DNA of 59,552 nt from Candidatus Anaerotignum merdipullorum (GCA_019115165.1 DXEB01000028.1:1-59552); one strand, 5' to 3'. Shown: positions 34,427 through 42,541, counted from the first letter of the stretch. Numbers and translations: made by a program. Notes: generated by a model not told the origin, from the letters alone.

Positions 34427-35690
34427 CCGCGTCACCTCCTAATCTAGTGAATTCCGCAAAAAACGTCGGATATGATTTTGCCACAGCCTCCGCACCTGTG
34501 ATCATCACTTCTCGCTCTAAAGCAACAGCACCGATTGCCGCTGCCATCACAATTCGATGATCGCCATAAGCATCAATCTGTACTTCACTACTTTCTGACT
34601 TCCACTTACCACCATGAATGCGCAAGCCTTCCGACAGTTCTTCCACCCGTATTCCAAAGCGATGCAGGCAATCCGCCATTGCTGCCAAGCGATCACTTTC
34701 TTTGATCCGCAAACGACCGGCGTGATGGATCTCGGTTGTCCCTTCTGCGACTGCAGCAACCATACATAAAACCGGAACCAGATCAGGAATTTGCGCCGCA
34801 TCTATCTCACATGCTTTCAGAGACGCATGGCACACAGTCACTGCATCTCCTTCTATTTCAATCTGCGCACCAAACCGCCGCAGCAATTCCAAAATGGCTT
34901 GATCGCCTTGCGCCGTTTGCATCTGCAGTCCACTGCAGGTCACACTGCCGCCCATCGCTCCTGCTGCCAACCAAAACGCTGCATTCGACCAATCTCCATC
35001 TGCCTGTAGTGTTCCCGGTGAATGATATCTCTGCCTGCCGGGCACATGAAATCCGTTTGCCGTTCGCTCCACTACAATACCGAACCGCTCCAGTGTATGC
35101 AGTGTCATTGCAATATATCCCATAGATTCCAGTTCTGTGGTCAGTATAATATCGCTGTCTTCCTCCAGCAACGGCAGCGCAAACAACAGTCCCGTAATAA
35201 ACTGAGAACTGACATTCCCCGGCAGAGAATAAGTGCCACCGGTCAACTGCCCACTCATTTCCATCGGGAGATGCGCACCTGTCATTTTGCATCCATGTCC
35301 TTGCAATAGATCCGTTAAAATACCAATCGGACGCTGTGGCAGTCTGCCTCTGCCTTCCCATAACGCATTGCGTCCCAAGGCTCCCGCGACCGGAAGCAAA
35401 AACCGCAGTGTAGAACCGCTTTCTCCGCAGTCAAGCACCGCAAAATCCGCATGTTCCTCCGTAATCGGGTGCACCACAATACGATGTTCCTCACATGTAA
35501 ATTGTGCTCCTAATGCCTGTAAACATGTTATTGTCGCATCAATATCCTCTGACCTTCCGTTGAGAAAAATCTCTGTCGGTCCATTTGCCAGTGCCGCCGC
35601 AATCATCAAGCGATGCACATCAGATTTTGAGGATATCATCTGCACGGTACCCCGCAGATGCCCTCTGCCGATTCTCATATTCACAGACAT
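34416..35690 (-). CDS. aroA: 3-phosphoshikimate 1-carboxyvinyltransferase (EPSP synthase)
   Basis: 424 residues from the ATG at 35690, directly after AGGAGGGGGA; the open frame extends further upstream through aroB. Blocks typical of EPSP synthase are GTVQMISSKSDVHRLMIAAA (with the Lys-Ser substrate site), LDCGESGSTLRFLLPVAGAL (GxSGxTxR variant) and LRIKESDRLAAMA. It condenses shikimate-3-phosphate with PEP. It overlaps aroB upstream by 10 bases and aroC downstream by 11. The residues around GESGSTLR and any glyphosate response would need alignment. Confidence 0.95.
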   Translation of the reverse strand: MSVNMRIGRGHLRGTVQMISSKSDVHRLMIAAALANGPTEIFLNGRSEDIDATITCLQALGAQFTCEEHRIVVHPITEEHADFAVLDCGESGSTLRFLLPVAGALGRNALWEGRGRLPQRPIGILTDLLQGHGCKMTGAHLPMEMSGQLTGGTYSLPGNVSSQFITGLLFALPLLEEDSDIILTTELESMGYIAMTLHTLERFGIVVERTANGFHVPGRQRYHSPGTLQADGDWSNAAFWLAAGAMGGSVTCSGLQMQTAQGDQAILELLRRFGAQIEIEGDAVTVCHASLKACEIDAAQIPDLVPVLCMVAAVAEGTTEIHHAGRLRIKESDRLAAMADCLHRFGIRVEELSEGLRIHGGKWKSESSEVQIDAYGDHRIVMAAAIGAVALEREVMITGAEAVAKSYPTFFAEFTRLGGDADVL

Positions 35691-36754
35691 TCCCCCTCCT
35701 TTGCACACGCCATTTCCGCCAGTGCCTGCACATCTTCTACTGCCACAGGAACGATCTGGCACGCTCCGATTTTTTGCGGAAAGACAAATTGAATGGTGTT
35801 GCCTCGACGCTTTTTATCCCGCAGGGTGCCTTCCGCCAGCACTTTCGCATCAAACGGAGATTCCGTCGGCAGTCCGTTTGCCTCCAACGCCTGCTGTATG
35901 GTTTTTGCCGTTCCCGACATTGCAATTCCCTTTCGTTCTGCCGCTCGCGCGATCAAATGCATCCCGATTGCCACTGCATGCCCATGCGTCAGTGTAAACT
36001 GACTTTTCTGTTCGATGGCATGTCCAAAAGTATGCCCCAGATTCAGTAATTGTCTGGTTCCGGTATCAAATTCATCTTGTTCCACAATATCTCGCTTCAT
36101 TGACACACAGCGTTCCACAATCTGTTCCAAATCTTCCCATATCTGTCCGGCAGCAATGGCAGCAAACAAAGATGGATCTCCCAAAACACCATATTTCAGC
36201 GCTTCCGCAATTCCATCTGCAAATACTTCCTGCGGCAGCGTTCGCATCACTTCCGTATCACATAATACCAACTGCGGTTGATAAAATGCACCTGCCAAAT
36301 TTTTTCCCGCTTCTAAATCAATGGCAGTTTTTCCGCCGACTGAGGAATCAATTGCCGCCAAAAATGTTGTTGGAATTTGTACAAACCGAATCCCTCTTTG
36401 ATAGATCGCCGCCGCAAATCCTGCAATGTCTCCCACCACGCCGCCGCCTAACGCAACAATCAAATCCTTTCGAGTCATTTCTTCCCGCGCCAAGTATTCT
36501 AAAATATCACTTAACGTCCGTATCTGCTTAGATGCCTCTCCGGCTGTAAAGGTATAGCTGCAGACAGAAAAACCTGCTTTTTTGAGAGATTCCCGCACTT
36601 CCTTTTCATATAATCCAAAAACATTGCTGTCTGTAATCACTGCCGCTTTACATGGCTCCACACGCTTTCGAATCTCTTCCCCCACTTGCGGCAGCAATCT
36701 TCTCCCAATACATATGGGATAAGATGTTGACGCGTTTACCATCACTTCTTTCAT
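35681..36754 (-). CDS. aroB: 3-dehydroquinate synthase
   Basis: 357 residues from the ATG at 36754 with GAGGAGG upstream. NAD-binding and metal-site blocks are IVALGGGVVGDIAGFAAAI, RFVQIPTTFLAAIDSSVGGK, and LNLGHTFGHAIE, whose His residues and a Glu bind zinc. It cyclises DAHP to 3-dehydroquinate. Located between tyrA (10 bases) and aroA (10-base overlap). Confidence 0.97.
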   Translation of the reverse strand: MKEVMVNASTSYPICIGRRLLPQVGEEIRKRVEPCKAAVITDSNVFGLYEKEVRESLKKAGFSVCSYTFTAGEASKQIRTLSDILEYLAREEMTRKDLIVALGGGVVGDIAGFAAAIYQRGIRFVQIPTTFLAAIDSSVGGKTAIDLEAGKNLAGAFYQPQLVLCDTEVMRTLPQEVFADGIAEALKYGVLGDPSLFAAIAAGQIWEDLEQIVERCVSMKRDIVEQDEFDTGTRQLLNLGHTFGHAIEQKSQFTLTHGHAVAIGMHLIARAAERKGIAMSGTAKTIQQALEANGLPTESPFDAKVLAEGTLRDKKRRGNTIQFVFPQKIGACQIVPVAVEDVQALAEMACAKEGECL

Positions 36755-36764
36755 GGTATCCTCC

Positions 36765-37613
36765 TCAATCGAATTCTTTGACCACATCCACGGCAAGCCG
36801 TTTTTCTTTACCATCTTTCAACATCGCTTTTAACTTTTCCACATCTCCTGCACGAATCACTTTACTGTAATCCTGCAATCGTGCAATCAATCCATCAATT
36901 TCATCCGCAAGATAATCTCTGTTTTCCAAAAACAATTCCGTCCACATGGTTTCGTTCAATTTTGCCACACGAGTCATATCATGGAAGCTGCCTGCGGAAA
37001 ACCCTTTATATTTCGGAGAAAGTTCACTTTTGATATATGCACTGGAAACCACATGCGCCAACTGAGACGTATACGCAATCATCTGATCATGCTCTGCATC
37101 AGTGGCAATCTGCATTCTCGCAAAACCAATACTCTTGAAAAATAAACTCAGCCGATTCACATCTGCAATGTTGGTTCCGGTGTATGGCGTCAAAATCATC
37201 GTTGCGCCTTCAAATATTTTTTCGCTGGAATAATTGAATCCAGAACGCTCAATTCCTGCCATAGGATGTCCGCCAATAAATAAGAATCCATTTTCTTTTG
37301 CCACATCCTGCACGGATTGACAAACCAGCCGTTTGATCCCAGAACAGTCTACTACCATTGCACCCTTTTTGAATTCTTTTGCGTGTTGTGTCACATAATC
37401 CACCGTCGCCTGCGGATAAAGGGCAATCAACACCAAATCACAATCTTTTGGATTTCCATCTGCCATAAATTCATCTGCGGTCTCCAGCAGTTTTGCACTC
37501 AGACGCACTGTTTTCGATGCGTCCCAGCCAACTACGGTATGTTCCGTTTTCTTCTGAATTGCTTTTGCCATGGAGCCGCCGATCAGCCCCAATCCAACTA
37601 CGCCGACTTTCAT
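36765..37613 (-). CDS. tyrA: Prephenate dehydrogenase
   Basis: 282 residues. The N-terminal Rossmann domain starts KVGVVGLGLIGGSMAKAI, followed by VDCSGIKRLVC, GGHPMAGIERSGFNYSSEK (with the catalytic HPMAG) and a helical dimer domain. It oxidises prephenate to 4-hydroxyphenylpyruvate with NAD(P). No ACT domain is present at the C-terminus, so Tyr feedback through ACT is not expected. AGAGGTGACAC precedes the ATG. Confidence 0.95.
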   Translation of the reverse strand: MKVGVVGLGLIGGSMAKAIQKKTEHTVVGWDASKTVRLSAKLLETADEFMADGNPKDCDLVLIALYPQATVDYVTQHAKEFKKGAMVVDCSGIKRLVCQSVQDVAKENGFLFIGGHPMAGIERSGFNYSSEKIFEGATMILTPYTGTNIADVNRLSLFFKSIGFARMQIATDAEHDQMIAYTSQLAHVVSSAYIKSELSPKYKGFSAGSFHDMTRVAKLNETMWTELFLENRDYLADEIDGLIARLQDYSKVIRAGDVEKLKAMLKDGKEKRLAVDVVKEFD

Positions 37614-37632
37614 TATGTGTCACCTCTTTCTA

Positions 37633-38649
37633 TCAATCCTGCGTGTATTTGCATGCAAATGGTCTAATCTGGAATACGGCTTTCGCTACATCATCAAATG
37701 CTTCCGGCGTCAAAGACTGTGCGCCGTCGCAAAGCGCACGCGGAGGATCATTGTGTACTTCAATCATTAAACCATCTGCTCCTGCCGCCGTTGCTGCCAT
37801 CGCCATCGGTTTTACCATATGGGAATATCCAAGTGCGTGGCTAGGGTCAATAACGACCGGTAAATGCGTCAAGCGTTTGAGTACCGGAATGGCAGACAAG
37901 TCCAACGTATTTCTGGTTCTGGTTTCAAAAGTCCGAATCCCTCTTTCACATAAAATAATATTTTCGTTACCGCCTGCCATAATATATTCCGCACTCATCA
38001 ACCATTCATCAATGGTATTTGCCAAACCACGTTTGAGCAAAATCGGCTTGTTAATTTTGCCCAGTTCCCGCAACAAATCAAAGTTCTGCATATTTCTTGC
38101 CCCTACCTGAATTAAATCCACCGGCTCAAACAGCGGAAGATGCGAAATATTCATAATCTCAGAAACAATGGGCAAACCAGTTTTCTCTTTTGCTTCTTGC
38201 AGCAATTCCACCCCTTCCCCTTTCAATCCTTGGAAGGCATATGGAGAGGTACGGGGTTTGAACGCACCGCCGCGCAGCAATCCAGCGCCTGATTTTTTCA
38301 CACATTCTGCAATATAGCATACCTGTTCTCTGGATTCTACAGAGCATGGTCCTGCAATAATCTGGAAATTACCGCCGCCGATTTTCACACCTGCCACATC
38401 AACTACCAAATCTTCATTATGAAATTTCCGGTTTGCATTTTTGAACGGTTCTTGAATTCTTCTTACACTTTCCACAATATCCAACGATCCCACCAAATCC
38501 ATATCTACCTGTGAAGTATCGCCTACCAATCCTACAATCGTATGGTTTTGACCGGTAGAAACATGCGTTTCAATCCCCATACTATGAATCCATTCTTTCA
38601 AATTTTCCAATTGTTCCGGTTTTGTATTTTGTTTCAGTACCACTATCAT
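37633..38649 (-). CDS. aroF: 3-deoxy-7-phosphoheptulonate synthase (DAHP synthase, type I-beta)
   Basis: 338 residues from the ATG at 38649 with GAGGAGG upstream. An N-terminal ferredoxin-like regulatory domain (residues 1-70, MIVVLKQNTKPEQLENL) is fused to the TIM barrel. Barrel blocks are IIAGPCSVESREQVCYIAE, GAFKPRTSPYAFQG, KPILLKRGLANTIDEWL and VIDPSHALGYSHMV. It catalyses the first step of the aromatic pathway. It is the first structural gene of the operon, 59 bases after the attenuator hairpin. The N-terminal domain suggests allosteric control as in other I-beta enzymes. Confidence 0.96.
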   Translation of the reverse strand: MIVVLKQNTKPEQLENLKEWIHSMGIETHVSTGQNHTIVGLVGDTSQVDMDLVGSLDIVESVRRIQEPFKNANRKFHNEDLVVDVAGVKIGGGNFQIIAGPCSVESREQVCYIAECVKKSGAGLLRGGAFKPRTSPYAFQGLKGEGVELLQEAKEKTGLPIVSEIMNISHLPLFEPVDLIQVGARNMQNFDLLRELGKINKPILLKRGLANTIDEWLMSAEYIMAGGNENIILCERGIRTFETRTRNTLDLSAIPVLKRLTHLPVVIDPSHALGYSHMVKPMAMAATAAGADGLMIEVHNDPPRALCDGAQSLTPEAFDDVAKAVFQIRPFACKYTQD

Positions 38650-38707
38650 ATTTGTTCCTCCTCTGTACATTTTCTTTTCTCTCCGCTGCCCGGCTTCTTT
38701 TTTCAAC

Positions 38708-38748
38708 AAAAAAGAAAGACCCCGCAGCGAATTTCACTGCGAAGTCTT
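38708..38748 (-). terminator. Attenuator terminator in the aro operon leader
   Basis: Minus-strand hairpin with twelve consecutive pairs (two G-U), AAGACTTCGCAG / CTGCGGGGTCTT around a 9-base loop, followed by TCTTTTTT. It stands between the leader peptide and aroF. Its 5' arm and loop (38729-38740) can instead pair with 38797-38808 just at the leader peptide stop codon, a classic antiterminator arrangement. Confidence 0.85.
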
Positions 38749-38806
38749 ATATCCTTCCTAAAAGAAAAAACACCAAAACGAACCGTCTTTTCCTTAACAG
38801 TAAAAT

Positions 38807-38875
38807 TCACTCTGAATCTCTGAAAACACGGTAAAAGTAAAAGTATGCAGTTGCAGAAAAATTATTTCCTATCAT
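38807..38875 (-). CDS. Leader peptide of the aro/phe/tyr operon (Tyr/Phe-rich attenuator peptide)
   Basis: 22-residue open frame, ATG at 38875 to TGA at 38807, with GAGAGG 10 bases upstream. Residues 10-16 read AYFYFYR: codons TAC TTT TAC TTT TAC (38831-38845) form an uninterrupted Tyr/Phe run, with further Phe codons before and after. The run lies where a stalled ribosome would disrupt the pairing of 38822-38832 with 38782-38792. Position between a promoter and a terminator, ahead of genes that make Phe and Tyr, identifies it as an attenuation peptide. It is too short for normal gene finders. Confidence 0.85.
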   Translation of the reverse strand: MIGNNFSATAYFYFYRVFRDSE

Positions 38876-38911
38876 AATCTAGCAACCTCTCTCGTTTGGT
38901 TATTTTTTTCC

Positions 38912-38940
38912 ATACTATCACAAAGAAACAGGGATGTAAA
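38912..38940 (-). promoter_or_regulatory. Promoter of the aro/phe/tyr operon
   Basis: Minus strand TTTACA (38935-38940), a 17-base spacer, TAGTAT (38912-38917). Transcription would start about 30 bases before the leader peptide ATG. Confidence 0.7.
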
Positions 38941-39302
38941 CCCTTCTTTGCAAAAAAATACAGTTCTATGCAACCTGTCAAAAACATCGAAAACCCGCAT
39001 CAAAATTCTGTCATTTTGCACTTTTATGCTAAAAAATATGTCTTTTTGCACAAATACAATTCATTTTAACTGTGCAACTCAAACATTTTTTGATATTCGG
39101 TATACAGTATTCTACTCATCTTGCCCTATTGGATTCGAACTTCCTCCCCTGTTTTGAAACATTGTAACAGCTCACTTACTTGTCAGACACATTTGTTGTT
39201 TTTCATCCCTCTTTACCATACCCTTTCCTTCAAACCGTTCTCTTCTTTCCCTATCTCTATGAGAATATATGAAACCATATCAAAAAGCATACAAATTTAC
39301 AT
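38941..39302. other. Intergenic region without recognised gene
   Basis: About 360 AT-rich bases between the aro promoter and the terminator of tRNA-Pro(AGG). I see no conserved open frame; short frames on the plus strand have no ribosome site or recognisable sequence. Confidence 0.5.
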
Positions 39303-39334
39303 AAAAAAAAGTGTGACAGCTGCAACTGTCACAC
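39303..39334 (-). terminator. Terminator after tRNA-Pro(AGG)
   Basis: Minus-strand perfect hairpin GTGTGACAG / CTGTCACAC with a 6-base loop and an 8-base T-run, 32 bases after the tRNA. Confidence 0.9.
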
Positions 39335-39366
39335 AAATCCTGATTTTTCATGTAAAAATCATTTCA

Positions 39367-39440
39367 TCGAGGCGACAAGATTTGAACTTGCGACCTCTAC
39401 ATCCCTAATGTAGCGCTCTACCAAGCTGAGCCACGCCTCG
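39367..39440 (-). tRNA. tRNA-Pro, anticodon AGG (A34)
   Basis: 74-base cloverleaf with perfect acceptor stem CGAGGCG/CGCCTCG and discriminator A. Anticodon stem CTACA/TGTAG holds loop TTAGGGA, giving anticodon AGG for the codon CCU. D and T arms are intact (GGCTCAGCTTGGTAGAGC; AAGTTCAAATCTT). CCA is not encoded. Unmodified A34 or inosine at this position is uncommon for bacterial tRNA-Pro, which normally uses GGG and UGG. It has its own promoter and terminator and shows no sign of decay. Confidence 0.93.
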
Positions 39441-39451
39441 ACGGCTTCTCT

Positions 39452-39480
39452 ATTCTACTATGTCTCTCTATACTTGTCAA
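39452..39480 (-). promoter_or_regulatory. Promoter of tRNA-Pro(AGG)
   Basis: Minus strand TTGACA (39475-39480), a 17-base spacer, TAGAAT (39452-39457), ending 11 bases before the tRNA. Strong consensus match. Confidence 0.8.
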
Positions 39481-40141
39481 CCATTTTTTATTTTTTTCCA
39501 AAACAACTGCATCTGATTAAGCTGCTGTGCTAAACTCACTGGCAGCAAGTCTTTTCACTTCCGAACCATTAGAATTTTGCAGAAAGATATCTCATTATAT
39601 TCGTAGACTCTAAAACTGTTCACATCCATCTGCTTCTCATTTATAAAACATAAATTGTGGCTATGTAACATCTAGACAAAATCTGCCGAAAAATACCAAA
39701 AGATACCTAGCCATCCTTCGAACATGTATCTTTCTGCATATCAAAACTGTCGCTCTCCCTTCCTCGGTATACAAATTGTGAAAAACTTTATCTTAACAAA
39801 ATTGACAACAAATCTTTCTTCTGTAAAATCCGAAAAATATCAAATCCACTGAATTTTTTAACTGTTTTTAAGTTATTTTCGATGCATACCATTCATGAGA
39901 AAATGATTTTATTTTTAAAAATTTTCAGGAACCTTTTGTTTGTATTCACAGATCAAAAAGCGCAAAATCATGTTCCGCAATCACTTTAACAATAAAGCAC
40001 CCTACTGCATCGGCTTTAAAAATACAGCATCGCCCTATGCCATCCCGACACAGAAACGCTCCATGCAGCACAGAAAGATTTTGCTTCCAGCAGTTAATCA
40101 ATCATCAAACTTAATAGAATACGACCGACACAATAAACATC
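39481..40141. other. AT-rich intergenic region without recognised gene
   Basis: About 660 bases. No open frame with a ribosome site or recognisable product, no tRNA and no repeat could be seen. The base composition is more AT-rich than the core operons around it, as expected of an accessory stretch. Confidence 0.5.
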
Positions 40142-40164
40142 GCCCCTGTTGATACAGGGGCTTT
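40142..40164. terminator. Hairpin between the ORF6N gene and its downstream region
   Basis: Perfect 7-bp GC stem GCCCCTG / CAGGGGC with a 6-base loop, directly after the ORF6N stop on the minus strand. The T-run is better on the plus strand (TTTCTCCTTT) than on the minus strand, so orientation is uncertain. Confidence 0.5.
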
Positions 40165-40169
40165 CTCCT

Positions 40170-40778
40170 TTAATATGGTTCTGGGATCAAATCATATTCT
40201 GCTCTGGAAATATTCATTGCTGCAATTTCAATCTGACAACCAATATCTCCAATGGCTTTTAGGTAAGCATCCATTTCTTTTGGTTCTCCATATCGATTTA
40301 AAATATCAATCATGACCTCCAACGCAATCATCTTTTTACGTAAGTAATCGAATTTTTCCTGAAATTTCTGATTTTGAGGAATATCTACTACCGTTCTTCT
40401 TTTTGCTTTTCCCTGTACTCTTTTTATTTGTTTCCCACGAAAATAGTGATTTACCAACTCTCTCTGCACCGCCCAAGCCAAGTCATCCGTAAAAGATTTC
40501 ACTAACATCAAATAACCCGATTCTGTAATCAAATGCAGCTCTCTCACCGTACAGGCAACAAAATTTGTCATCTGCTTAAAATTTCTCAGCGACTCCCCTT
40601 TGAGCAGTATGAAATCCTCGCCTTCTATGAATTTATTTCTATTTTCTCTAAAAATCCTTGACGCAGTTCCTGCCGCTCTGCCATGTACTTGATCAATGTC
40701 TTGAAATGTTACTACTCTAAAACCATTGTATTCTTTTGGTACTAAGATAAGACTGCTTACACAAATATGACTGCCCAT
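40170..40778 (-). CDS. ORF6N-domain protein (phage-type DNA-binding/antirepressor family)
   Basis: 202 residues from the ATG at 40778 with AGAGGAG 8 bases before it. The N-terminal half (about 18-105) fits the ORF6N domain of phage proteins: FRVVTFQDIDQVHGRAAGTA, RNRNKF-like sequence and FILLKGESLRNFK, ending with LITESGYLMLVKSF and DDLAWAVQRELVNHYF. The C-terminal part is a basic linker (IKRVQGKAKRR) plus a helical region. Such proteins occur in prophages, but no other phage genes are visible here, so this may be a relic or a domesticated regulator. Confidence 0.75.
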   Translation of the reverse strand: MGSHICVSSLILVPKEYNGFRVVTFQDIDQVHGRAAGTASRIFRENRNKFIEGEDFILLKGESLRNFKQMTNFVACTVRELHLITESGYLMLVKSFTDDLAWAVQRELVNHYFRGKQIKRVQGKAKRRTVVDIPQNQKFQEKFDYLRKKMIALEVMIDILNRYGEPKEMDAYLKAIGDIGCQIEIAAMNISRAEYDLIPEPY

Positions 40779-41629
40779 AATAAAAACTCCTCTCAAAACC
40801 TCTATATGGCAAGAAATCTCTTCCGCATGATAAAATAGATACGGAAGAGAACGCTTTCCTGCGAACAGCTATTTCTACTTTGGTTCGTGTGTTGGCTGTT
40901 CTACCAACTTTATTCATCCACAAATGAGCGCCTTGCCTGACAATTACACGGTTATCCTATTTATATATACACACAACCCTTCCATCACTTGTTTTATAAG
41001 CCATACCCAACGCTAAATCATTGCCAGTGAAATATTAAACTTTGTTCCCCCATTTGGGACATGCCTCCCTCCCATTTCCTAAATTCCACTTCTATTGGAA
41101 TCCAACAACTCAGAAATTTCACAAAACCACCTCGCATGTCCCAAACGAATCTGCATACCTATTATATCATGATACATGAAAATATGAAAGTGAATTTTAC
41201 AAATTTCGACCAAAATCGTCACATTTAATCCATTATATGTCACAAATCAAAATGAATTATGATAGAAGTCAAAAAGTAAAATAATCGCTCCTCCCCCTTA
41301 TTTTCTTGCCACACTGTAGGACTCATTTTGTTCCCTATCTTACAGCACGTTTACCACATCCTGCATTTGGCTATCATACTTTTCGCCTATCATCATTCAC
41401 TCCTCTCTCCTCTTTTTCTCATTCATAAACAACATTGTTCTCCCACCCCTGATAGAATGTCAGTGTGTTTGAAATCATCAGCAAACAACAGTTCTGAAGC
41501 AGTTTCACTTCTGGTCTATTCTATAATACTTCTCCAATAATATCTGAATACTATCCGAATAAGCATAGACCATTTTACTGCTGCTATACTGAAATTCGTT
41601 CATCTTCATACGGAAAATAAAAAAAAGAA
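40779..41629. other. Gene-poor region upstream of the ORF6N gene
   Basis: About 850 bases with no convincing gene. It holds a GAACAGC/GCTGTTC inverted repeat near 40863-40900 in the ORF6N leader and the 12-bp inverted repeat at 41053-41145. Short open frames on both strands have no ribosome sites. Confidence 0.5.
41053..41145. repeat. 12-bp perfect inverted repeat enclosing smaller hairpins
   Basis: TTTGGGACATGC (41053-41064) is repeated inverted as GCATGTCCCAAA (41134-41145), 69 bases apart. Inside lie ATTCCA/TGGAAT (about 41083-41101) and GAAATTTC. The set could fold as one branched structure. Nature unknown: possible small RNA, regulatory structure or remnant of a mobile end. Confidence 0.6.
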
Positions 41630-41675
41630 ACGAAGTCAATGCAGTGAGGAATCCATGCATTGATTCGCTTCTTTC
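41615..41675 (-). terminator. Second terminator downstream of tRNA-Thr
   Basis: Long hairpin on the minus strand: arms AAAGAAGCGAATCAATGCA and TGCATTGACTTCGTTTCTTT with a 12-base loop, then a run of T. It lies 40-140 bases beyond the first tRNA-Thr terminator. Confidence 0.65.
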
Positions 41676-41712
41676 CGTGGCTAAAAATTAGATGTGCACT
41701 CAAATATGCACG

Positions 41713-41749
41713 CAAAAAAAGAAAAACCCTGAAATCATCAGGGTTTTTT
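41713..41749 (-). terminator. Terminator immediately after tRNA-Thr
   Basis: Minus-strand hairpin AAAAACCCTGA / TCAGGGTTTTT with a short loop followed by CTTTTTTT, 4 bases after the tRNA. Confidence 0.85.
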
Positions 41750-41752
41750 CAA

Positions 41753-41825
41753 AGCTACCGACGGGACTTGAACCCGTGACCTCCGCCTTACCAAGGCGAC
41801 GCTCTACCTGCTGAGCCACGGTAGC
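41753..41825 (-). tRNA. tRNA-Thr, anticodon GGT
   Basis: 73 bases. Acceptor stem GCTACCG/CGGTAGC with discriminator T; anticodon stem TCGCC/GGCGG holds loop TTGGTAA, anticodon GGT (codons ACC and ACU). The T arm reads GGGTTCAAGTCCC. CCA not encoded. It follows sigH on the same strand at 42 bases and is probably co-transcribed with it. Confidence 0.95.
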
Positions 41826-41867
41826 AGAAGGAAGAAATCCGTTTCTTCCGTCAGCCACTATATACTA

Positions 41868-42521
41868 TCACATAGTTTCTATTCCGTCAAGATTTTTTTT
41901 CAAAACAAACTTCTCTAATTTCTTCTTTACTCGTTGCAAAGCATTATCAATGGATTTTTCCGGCTTATTGAGCATATTGGCAATCTCAAAATAACTTCTG
42001 CCCTGCAAATACAATGTCAATACCCGGCTCTCAAAACTGCTAAGGTTCTTTATCATTTGATTTTCCAGAAAATTCTTATTTTCCTGCCCAATTAACAGCG
42101 CTTCTGGATTCAACAACTCGCCTTCCCGCAGTAAATCCAAATATGTTTCTTCTGAATCATTTTCAAACACCGGTTTATTCAATGACACATACGAATTTAA
42201 GGGTTGATGTTTCTGGCGTGTCGCCGCCTTGATTGCTGTAATCATCTGCCGGTTAATACACAATTCTGCAAAACTGCGAAAAGACGCATTCTTCTCTTTG
42301 TCATAGTCGCGAATTGCCTTATACAGCCCAATCATACCCTCTTGTATGATATCCTCACTGTCCGCGCCAATCAAAAAATATGCTCTGGACTTCGCTTTTA
42401 CCAGCGGTTTATATTTATCCAGCAACTGTGCTTCCGCTAAATGATCGCCATTTTGTGATTGCCATACCAGTTGTTCATCCTGTTGTGTATTGGAAATTTG
42501 TTCTATTTTCTGATTTTCCAT
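41868..42521 (-). CDS. sigH: RNA polymerase sigma-H factor (sporulation onset)
   Basis: 217 residues from the ATG at 42521 with GAGG upstream; the longer frame would overlap yacP. Sigma region 2 is visible in YKPLVKAKSRAYFLIGADSE, DIIQEGMIGLYKAIRDYD and the -10 recognition helix region SFAELCINRQMITAIK; region 4 in SSFESRVLTLYLQGRSYFEI, followed by NMLNKPEKSIDNALQRVKKK. Both match SigH. Gene order with yacP, rlmB, mrnC and cysS as in Bacillus makes the assignment secure and marks the organism as a likely spore former. Confidence 0.95.
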   Translation of the reverse strand: MENQKIEQISNTQQDEQLVWQSQNGDHLAEAQLLDKYKPLVKAKSRAYFLIGADSEDIIQEGMIGLYKAIRDYDKEKNASFRSFAELCINRQMITAIKAATRQKHQPLNSYVSLNKPVFENDSEETYLDLLREGELLNPEALLIGQENKNFLENQMIKNLSSFESRVLTLYLQGRSYFEIANMLNKPEKSIDNALQRVKKKLEKFVLKKNLDGIETM

Positions 42522-42541
42522 ACAAAACCTCTGTTTCTTTG

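Noticed and set aside
39940-40152. 70-codon plus-strand open frame downstream of the ORF6N gene
   Set aside because: No ribosome site, no recognisable sequence, and its end runs into the hairpin at 40142-40164.
40717-40923. 68-codon minus-strand frame overlapping the start of the ORF6N gene
   Set aside because: Overlaps the better-supported ORF6N start in another frame and has no ribosome site of its own.
39367-41825. tRNA-derived attachment-site duplication around the accessory stretch
   Set aside because: I searched by eye for repeats of the tRNA-Thr and tRNA-Pro 3' ends inside 39441-41752 and saw none.
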